Assembly (NCBI GenBank): GCA_029204225.1 | Contig: CM055098.1 | Coordinates: 1,363,106-1,427,105 of the forward strand | Length of the DNA stretch: 64,000 nt | Direction of reading: 5' to 3' | Origin: Diphasiastrum complanatum | Taxonomy: Eukaryota > Streptophyta > Lycopodiopsida > Lycopodiales > Lycopodiaceae | In this document: in pieces, positions 56,836 through 64,000 of the stretch | Layout: every line of letters begins with the position of its first letter | Numbering within the stretch: position 1 is the first letter of the stretch | Notes under the pieces: generated by a model | The model's input: only the letters and a program-made list of their open reading frames with translations | Databases searched by the model: none | What the model was told of the DNA's origin: nothing | Translations under genes and position numbers: made by a program

Positions 56836-59800
56836 TGATGAAGCTTTCACGATACTCGACGAAGCTTCGACAAGCTACTCTGAACACGACTACGATGTAG
56901 TCATCGATTCAGGAGCAACATTTCACATAACCTGCAACAAGAAGATCTTGATCAACTTTCGCGAACTCGAAAACGACAGAGCAGTGATTCTAGGCGATGG
57001 AAGCAGACACGATGTCAAAGGCATCGGCTCTCTACAGCTACGAACACTGTCAGGCCAAGCAGAGTTGCCAGGAGCATTCTATGTGCCCTTACTCAGAAAG
57101 GATCTGCTATCTGTCTCCAAGATGGCAGATCTAGGCATTCGAGTTTTGTTCGACGGCAACACTTGCCGTATGATCGAGAAGATGACAAACAAGTTGCTGA
57201 CGGTCGGATGCAGAGAAGGAAATCTCTACCAGGCCAAAATAATCAGCAACTCTGAAAGCATATTAAATGCTTCAGAAAACGAAGATCAGCTCTGGCATAG
57301 AAGAATGTATCGAACATGCGGGGCCTGTATGACATGAGCAGAAAGGACATTGTCACAGGTCTCAAGATTTCAAGGCCAGAGGCTGAGTTCTGCGAAGCTT
57401 GTCAGAAAGGCAAGTTACATCGGAATCCATTCACACACGAGGGAAGAAGAGCCAAAGAAGTTCTTGAGCTCGTCCACTCTGATGTCTGTGGACCGATGAA
57501 GATGGATTCGCTCTCAGGTTTGAGATACTTTCTGACGTTCATAGATGATTACAGCCGGATGACCACGATCTACTACTTGAAGAAGAAATCCGAAGTGTTT
57601 GATTCCTTCAAGAAGTTCGTGGCATTTGCAGAGCGACACACCTCGAAAAAGATACAAATCCTTAGATCTGACAACGGAGGTGAATACAAAAGCACAGAAT
57701 TCTCAAGATTCTGCGAAGAACAGGGGATCGAACACCAGTTCACTCCTGCATACACACCAGAATACAACGGTGTGATAGAAAGAAAAAACAGAATGCTAGT
57801 CGAAGGAGCCAGATGCATGATGGCACAGGCTCAATTGCCAGGTCAATTCTGGGCCGAGGCAATAGCTGCAGCTGTACACCTGCAAAACAGATCTACAACA
57901 ACAGTGCTGGAGAACAAAACACCATACGAAATGTGGACAGGCAGAAAGCCCGATCTGTCATACGTACGAGTGTTTGGATGTGCAGCATACAAGCACATTC
58001 CAAAGGAAAAGAGAAGCAAGCTCGATGACAAATCCAAGCAAACAATCATGGTCGGCTACTCGAACGGAACACGTGTACAGACTCTACGATCCAACCACGA
58101 AGAAGGTTGTTTCGAGCAGAGATGTGATATTCAATGAGTCCACATTCCCTGGACTGAAAGACGAAAGAGGCCATGAGATCTTCACACTGCTGCCTATTCA
58201 AGAGGGAGATCGAGGACATACATCAAATCAGAATGCAGAGCCCCAGATTCCAGAGCAGCAGGAAGCAGAGGATCGATTCCACGAACAAGAAATGTTTGAG
58301 CAGCGACGAAACGAACCTCGAAGGTCAACAAGACAAAGAAGAGCTCTAGGCCGCTATTCTGACAATCTTCAATGGAGCGAAGACACGCAGTTCGAGTACT
58401 GCAGTTTCACAGAAGAGCCAACAACATACCAAGAAGCTATCCAGAGTCCAGAGGGAGAATTCTGGAAGCAGGCAATGTCAGAGGAGATCGAGTCGATGAG
58501 GCAAAACGAGGCATGGACATTAGAGCCACTGCCAGAAAACAGAAAAATAGTCGACTGCAAGTGGGTGTACAAGAAAAAGCTAAAATCAGATGGCACTATT
58601 GGCCGCTACAAGGCAAGGCTTGTCGCAAAGGGCTACACGCAGAGATATGGTGTCGACTATTTCGACACATATTCGCCCATGGTGAAGATGACAAGCGTAA
58701 GGCTACTCCTTGCATACGCTGGAAATTCACTAGATTGACGTGAAAACAGCCTTTCTCCACGGAGATCTAGAGGAGGAAATTTTCATGAAGCAACTTGAAG
58801 GCTATGAAGACCCCGACAATAGACAATATGTTTGTCGATTACAAAGATGCATCTACGGTCTAAAACAGGCATCACGGGCCTGGTACAAAAAGCTTGATGG
58901 TCTTCTGAAGTCTCTAGACTTCAACCCTACTCAACCAGACTCTAATGTCTACATCAAAAGAGTAGGAAAGGATTTTGTGATACTGACCATTTTCGTGGAT
59001 GATTTGTTGATGATAGGAAATTCCTTGATGCTGATCAAAGACACAAAGAGTCAGATTTCTGAAAGCTACGAAATCACAGATCTTGGAGAAGCAACAAAAT
59101 GCCTAGGGCTGGAGATCAGAAGAGATCGAACAAATGGCGAAATGCACTTGAGTCAGTCAGAATACGCCAGAAAAGTGCTGAAGCAGTACCACATGATGGA
59201 CTGCAAAGAGAAAGCCACACCAATAATAGCTGGAGCCAAGCTCACGAAACAGGATTGCCCAAAAACAGAAGAGGAAGAACTGAAGATGGCAGGTATACCC
59301 TACCAGAACTTAATCGGGAGTCTGATGTACTTGACAATTTGTACCAGACCGGATCTGGCCTTCTCTGTTTACGCATTGAACCAATTATGTTCCAATTCTG
59401 GTCTAGCACATTGGCAAATGGCCAAACGAATCCTACAGTATCTGAAGGGTACCCAGAATATTGGATTAACCTACAGAACTAGAAACGAGGAGAAAAGATT
59501 CGAGCTGCATCACTACAGTGATGCGAGCTGGGCGAGCTGCAAGGATGACAACAAGTCCATTACTGGAGGATGTACATAAGCGTGCGGAGCTGCAATCAGC
59601 TGGATATGCAAAAAGCAAACCCTGGTAGCTCAATCCTCTTGCGAAGTTGAGTATGTCGCAGCCTCGAAAGTGGCGAATGAGGTAGTGTGACTGTGGATGA
59701 TGTTGGAGGCAATCGGGATACCACAGGAGGGGCCAAGCACGATGATGATGGACTCCCAGAGTGCCATCTATTTGTCCCAGGATCCTGTCTTCCATTCAAA

Positions 59801-59936
59801 GATGAAGCACATTCCTCTGAAGTACCATCACATTCGAGATTTGATCTCGAAAGGAGAGCGCCAAGTCCAATTCATAAAATCAGAAAGTATGATTGCAGAT
59901 TAGAGACATAGCGAATAGAGTAAGAAAGCAAAATAC
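56800..59936 (+). pseudogene. copia D pol: protease, integrase, RT, RNase H
   Basis: Protease VIDSGATFHIT (near 56900) with an intact catalytic triplet; pre-integrase LWHRRM and CEACQKGKLH; integrase with HSDVCGP, FIDDYSRMTTIYYLKKK, RSDNGGEY and IERKNRM; RT with WVYKKKLKSDG, VKTAFLHGDLEEEIFMKQLEG, YGLKQASRAWY and FVDDLLMIG; RNase H with YSDASWASC and KHIPLKYHHIRDLI. Frame changes lie near 57310, 58060 and 58738, with stops at 59577 and 59688. Catalytic residues are kept, so this is the best-preserved copia polyprotein in the window; the damage is recent or partly sequencing error. Confidence 0.9.
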
Positions 59937-60181
59937 CATAGCTGTGCATGAAAGTCTGCCAACGAGCAGAACACAGCGAAAGAGCAGAGAGTCATTCCGC
60001 CAACGAGCGAGACACTGACGATCTTGCTCTAAAACCAAACTGACAATATAGTCGCTCTATTTCGTGTATCTCTTGGCCTTGTGCTGTGTCTCTTGATTGC
60101 TAGAATAAAATATGTTCTGTGATGCTTAGTCGAGTGTCTGGGATCCCGTAAGAGCTTCCGCATGAAAAGAAAATTCAAAGA

Positions 60182-60244
60182 CAGAAAATTGTTCGCGAAT
60201 CAGAAGAGAGAGGACGAACACGAAACGTAACAGCTTCCGCGACA
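60182..60244 (+). repeat. Right terminal repeat of copia D
   Basis: Partner of 55871-55933. Upstream of it (60105-60120) AATAAAATATGTTCTGTG looks like a polyadenylation region, which would place part of a longer LTR to the left of the 63-bp repeat. Confidence 0.8.
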
Positions 60245-61520
60245 ACTCCAGGGTATAGTCGAATGGATTCGTAGGTGGTCCCTCCTGCTCCCTTGGCCCA
60301 AGAACTCCCCATGGGTCCCTCTCAAATTTGCATGAGGATACAAATCTGCCTGGCCGGCCTGTACATGCTGATCGGGAGGATGCAATCTTGCATCAAACTC
60401 CTACTCCAGCATGTCATCGATAAAATCATTTGTGTGGTCGTCCGACTCCACACTGTCTAGTCCAAGATCCTCTTGATCATGCCCCCTACCTCAGCTCTAT
60501 GGGAAACTCCGTAGTCACCAAAGCTCCCATATGTTTGCAGTTTGAGGCGTTATAAGTCACCACTTGAACCACATTGGCTGGGCCAATCTCAAATATCGCC
60601 TCATGGATAATGCCATATATAATCTGTTGTAATAGTGCCCCCACCCCCCCCCTTCCCCTTCTTGTGATGCATCAGTTGCTCGTAAGAATATCATCCATGC
60701 AACAAGAGACCAGGGTGTTAATCATTGGTCGACTGCAGTATGTCTAGCCATCAAACATGATAGAGCAAGTGTATGTCTGCCAGCCCTTTTGAGAACCTCG
60801 AGCTGCTCATTGAGAGTGTTCACTCGCTCTCTAGGGCAAGTGGTGTGAAGTAGCTCTACAAAGGGTGGTGTGAAAGATGGATTTTTGGTAGCTATAGCTA
60901 CCACAACATCCCTATAGGCTCAGGTTTCAACGATGGAGAATGGTAGGTTTAGGTCATAAAACATTGGAGAGATTGCATCACTAACACTCTTTTGGACAGG
61001 TTGTTGTCTAAAAGTACCTCGAGGGAGGCACCAACTGGAGGTGCAATGGAGGATGATGTTGTTGTGGAATATGTTTGATCAGATGGGAAGGAAGGACCTG
61101 AGCAGTCTACGCACTCGATGGCATGGATGGGCTCACATGGAGGAAGGTCTTTTGGTAGGACCAACAAACTTCCCACATTGAATGTATCCTCTAATGGCTC
61201 ATCAAGAAGGGGTGTGGGATCCCTCGATCTCTAAGAAAGCCCACCCAGTGGGCCCTATAGATGTGCGACTGACTGCCAAAGGGCGTGCCAATGCGACTGG
61301 TGGTCTATGTGATGAAGAGGGCCCAACCGGTGGTGGGTGTCTATGTGATGAAGAGGGCCCACCCGGTGGTGGTCTATGCATTGAGAGGGTCCAACCGATG
61401 GTGGAGGTCTATGCGAGGAGGACACGTTAGGTGGAGGTCTATGTGAGGAGGGCATAGCAAATGGATGTGCAGGTGGAGGAGCTCGGCTAGTAGATGGCGA
61501 TGTGGTACTAGGAGCGACTA
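60245..61520 (-). pseudogene. hAT-like (DUF659) transposase remnant, N-terminal and middle parts
   Basis: Reading the minus strand downwards: a repeat-coded Pro/His-rich N-terminus (61299-61456), then AISPMFYDLNLPFSIVET and AIATKNPSFTPPFVELL (61010-60840), similar to the region before DUF659. After a deletion follows the DUF659 motif FEIGPANVVQVVTYNASNCK (60600-60535). An acidic segment SVESDDHTNDFIDDMLE near 60455-60400 and a basic tail come next. The middle of the transposase and its C-terminal dimerisation region are missing, and stops are frequent. hAT transposases cut and paste DNA elements and leave 8-bp duplications; the element's ends were not found. Confidence 0.6.
61299..61456. repeat. 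Minisatellite, about 5 units of 27-36 bp
   Basis: Units of the form GGTGGTCTATGTGATGAAGAGGGCCCAACC, drifting from left to right. They lie in the N-terminal coding part of the hAT remnant and would encode HH-GPLHHID / SSHRPPP repeats on the minus strand. Confidence 0.88.
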
Positions 61521-61523
61521 CTC

Positions 61524-61651
61524 TCTCTCACTAGCAATTCGTTTTCTCTTTTAACTTTTGGTGTTGTGAGGTGCTTATGCAATTCTCCTTGTATGTGATG
61601 TTTTCCATAGCTAAGTTTCTCAAGCTTTCTTGGTTGATCTGGTATTGCAGT
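61524..61651 (+). repeat. LTR fragment of the copia A family, opposite orientation
   Basis: Reverse complement of LTR positions about 20-150 of the copia A family (AACTTTTGGTGTTGTGAGGT, CCATAGCTAAGTTTCTCAAG). It is closer to the mini-copia LTR (GCTAAGTTTCTC) than to copia A. No element body is attached. Confidence 0.85.
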
Positions 61652-64000
61652 TAAGAGTCATCAACATTGTCTAAGTGTATATAGCAGTCGTGGCATTAGG
61701 TGCAATTTCTAGCCACCCAAGGATTTGAGCTATTGCGTATGAAGTACAAATCTTCTCACGAATCTTGAAACAAGCTTAGTCAAAAAGTTAAGAAATTGAT
61801 AACAGAGCTCCAAGAGCCCTTGACCCATAGAAGCCCGTTCCCAAGGATTCTCCTTAGCCAAACCCTAAACCTTTAATTGTTCCATTTGTAAGGAACGGTT
61901 TTAGAAACCAAGCCTTGGACTTTTTATTAGACCCTCATCCTTGCATAAGCTACTCAACCAGTTGAAACTAATGAACGAATCACGTTCTTGGGAACATGAA
62001 CAAGAACATGAACGGGAATAGAAACCTAGGAACAAGAACAAGAACAAGAACGAAAACTTAAGAACTTAGGAACAAGAACAAAAACTTGAGAACTCAGGAA
62101 CATGAACAAGAACAAAAACCTAGGAACTTATTTGTAGGAACAAATCCCCTATTCTATGCATGAACTTAGAAACTTAGGAGCTTAGGAACAAGCACAAAAA
62201 CCCTTTTTTAGTGCACGAGCTTAGGAACTTAAGAACAAGAAGAGAACTTTGGGACTTAGAATTGAGCAACAGGAACAAGAATAGGGTCCTTGTTTTATTT
62301 ATTTAGTAATATTTAATTTTAAACTAAAAATTAAAAATTAAAATTTCATTTTATTTGAATTATTATCATTATTATTATTTTTTCTTTCTTAGTGATTGTC
62401 TTTTGCTTCTTAGTCAACACTGGGTCTACCCAAGAGAATCCGGATTCTTTCGAAACCCATCTAGCAACTTATGCTTGGGTACTGATGAGACATAAGCACC
62501 TTATGCTTGGGTACTGATGAGACATAAGGAATGCTGTTTGGCTAAGATTTTTTATTTTCTATTTTTGGTTTATTGAATTTTACTTTATTGTTTTGACTTA
62601 GATCCTTTGACTTTTTGAGTTGCTTGTATTTTATTTCTAAGCTTTACCTTATGACATCATTGACTTGTCTATATAAATTTGTGAAATTGGATATATTCTA
62701 ATTTCACAAATAGATTTTTTTTAGTCACTTTAGCGGACATGTAAGTTCTTATTGAATTTTCGTCCAAGTAGTGGGCAGCTATATGTTCTTATTTGCATAT
62801 CTTGAGACGGTGCGCATGCCCCTACAACTACTCTGATATTTTACTAACCAAAACTAAGATTGTACTCGATATCATGTTGGTAAGGTTCTTGTTGTTTTAT
62901 AATAATTTTATGGCCCCCCCCTTTTTTTTGTGTGTGGAACTTTGTTTGAGTTCTTAGTCTATTGCTTATTAGGGTTAATTACTTGCTTCTAGTTCACCCA
63001 GATATTCTCCTTTTCTCTACCTAGCTCTAGTTTCAAAAAGTTTTTGAAGTTTGTTTGAGTTTGTGACTTATTGCCTATTAAGAAGTTGTGTTGTGCCTTC
63101 ATCATTTTTTTGGTTCTCTTCTAAGTATCTACTTTTCATATTGAAAGTCTAATTTGTAAAATTGAACTTATATTAGGTTAATTGATGCTCTACTTCCTTT
63201 CTTTTTTACTTTCGTTATTGGCTACTCCTTTAGTGGTAAAAATAAAAATAAAATCAAATAAAATTCTTTCATGTACAATTGTAGTCAAGTTTTTGTTGGT
63301 TTCGCTTCATCAGACAAATATTTCAATATTCCTTAATGTTTAGGTTTAGGTTCTTGTTCTTGATGGTATCAAAGTCATAAAGTAAGTTTTTTGTTAATTC
63401 TTGCCTCTTGTAAAGAAATTTGTACATTTGGCTCTTTGGTGGTTCTTGTAATTTACCACCAAGAGTCATTTACGCAAATTCTATAAAACCTTTTCGAAAA
63501 AATTTCGTGTGATTGACTCTCTCATGGTCCAATTAACTTTGTCTCACCATGTTAGAGTCAGAACCATACTCACATGAAGTTTCCTTTCTTTGGATCCTTT
63601 TAGGATCAAGGGCATTTTGGTTAGTTTCCTGAAAGACTTTCGGTGTGAGAGGGAGTTAAGTAGTGGTACTTCAAGAAGTCGCGGGCACTTGATCGCATCC
63701 TATTGTCAGTGATCTTTCGAGTGTAACAGGCGAACGTATTTAGGTACCTCACCTCTTTACAACAACCTTGTTAAACAAATGAGGGGTGTGCTCAACACTA
63801 ATTTTTACCTCGGACCAATAGCCTTTAGGAGGGCCCGGTCTTAAACAAGACTACTCAAAATATAATCTATGGCTTTTCTACTATCAACGCTTCAGAGGTT
63901 TGCTGTTCCATCCCTTTACACCTTTGTTCAGTTAGTAGAAATGGTACAAATCATAGAGAAAGGTTTAACTTTTTGTCTAGATGTAATTTGAATAAACTTC
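61652..64000. other. Gene-free AT-rich region
   Basis: No protein or RNA gene recognised. It holds an AACAAGAAC/TTAGGAAC-rich patch (62030-62290), AAAATTAAAATTA runs near 62310-62350, and at 63364-63375 TGGTATCAAAGT, which matches 10 of 12 primer-site positions and may be left from another LTR element. Confidence 0.4.
62468..62528. repeat. 29-bp tandem duplication
   Basis: Two perfect copies of a 29-bp unit starting CTTATGCTTGGGTACTGATG, separated by CAC. Probably a recent slippage event. Confidence 0.95.

Larger units (their letters stand above)
55871..60244 (+). mobile_element. Ty1-copia retrotransposon with 63-bp terminal repeats (copia D)
   Basis: Plus-strand copia element with all domains in order and a perfect primer-binding site, but the only terminal direct repeats I can find are 63 bp (55871-55933 and 60182-60244, one mismatch). 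Within them TGTTCGCG...CGCGACA would fit a 55-bp LTR with near-inverted ends. Alternatively the left LTR lost most of its length. No target duplication was found. It splits a hAT-like transposase. Coding damage is mostly single frameshifts with few stops. Confidence 0.85.

Noticed and set aside
55500..61520. A single intact hAT transposase gene split only by copia D
   Set aside because: The transposase middle is missing and stops are frequent, so excising copia D would not give an intact gene.

Overview
The window looks like repeat-dominated nuclear DNA of a land plant with a large genome. The evidence is plant-type Ty1-copia and chromodomain-bearing Ty3-gypsy retrotransposons, two kinds of LINE reverse transcriptase, a DUF659/hAT transposase remnant, and one plant carboxylesterase of the HGGG alpha/beta-hydrolase class. 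The wording of the carboxylesterase N-terminus and the style of the elements suggest a fern, lycophyte or other non-flowering plant, but that is inference; the sequence alone does not name the species. I see no bacterial, plastid or viral-particle genes, no CRISPR array and no credible functional tRNA or rRNA gene.

Layout. 1-5142: a LINE-like reverse transcriptase on the minus strand, split cleanly by a copia element (1188-4693) with a perfect 5-bp target duplication. 5143-11725: a chromovirus whose middle (RNase H, RT, protease, gag) is inverted, giving three RNase H copies, two of them a 171-bp palindrome. 11732-17233: a second copia element, joined to the chromovirus by a deletion that removed the facing LTR ends of both. 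17234-29290: AT-rich DNA without genes, holding microsatellites, an LTR start, and a cluster of ACGGTT-palindrome fold-back repeats (22.8-24.8 kb). 29295-30323: the only intact cellular gene, a carboxylesterase on the minus strand. 30.3-41.3 kb: gene-poor, with a copia integrase fragment, a broken coiled-coil gene, pyrimidine-rich DNA and shuffled pieces of a second LINE. 41.3-48.2 kb: an old minus-strand gypsy element related to the first one, interrupted by a rearranged copia element (41546-46088) and by a small tRNA-like retroposon with its own target duplication (47070-47151). 48.2-53.7 kb: no gene, one primer-binding-site footprint and low-complexity DNA. 53744-54934: a mini-copia deletion derivative of the first copia family. 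55.5-61.5 kb: a hAT-like transposase remnant on the minus strand split by a fourth copia element (55871-60244). 61.5-64 kb: an inverted LTR scrap and AT-rich DNA.

Nearly every coding trace is a transposon protein, and all are broken by stops, frameshifts or deletions. All readable primer-binding sites are of the initiator-methionine tRNA type. Nothing here forms an operon or pathway. The history is one of nested insertion followed by deletion, inversion and duplication, with a single carboxylesterase surviving. The most unusual structures are the inverted chromovirus with its RNase H palindrome, the ACGGTT fold-back cluster, the tRNA-like insertion in gag, and the copia element whose recognisable terminal repeats are only 63 bp.
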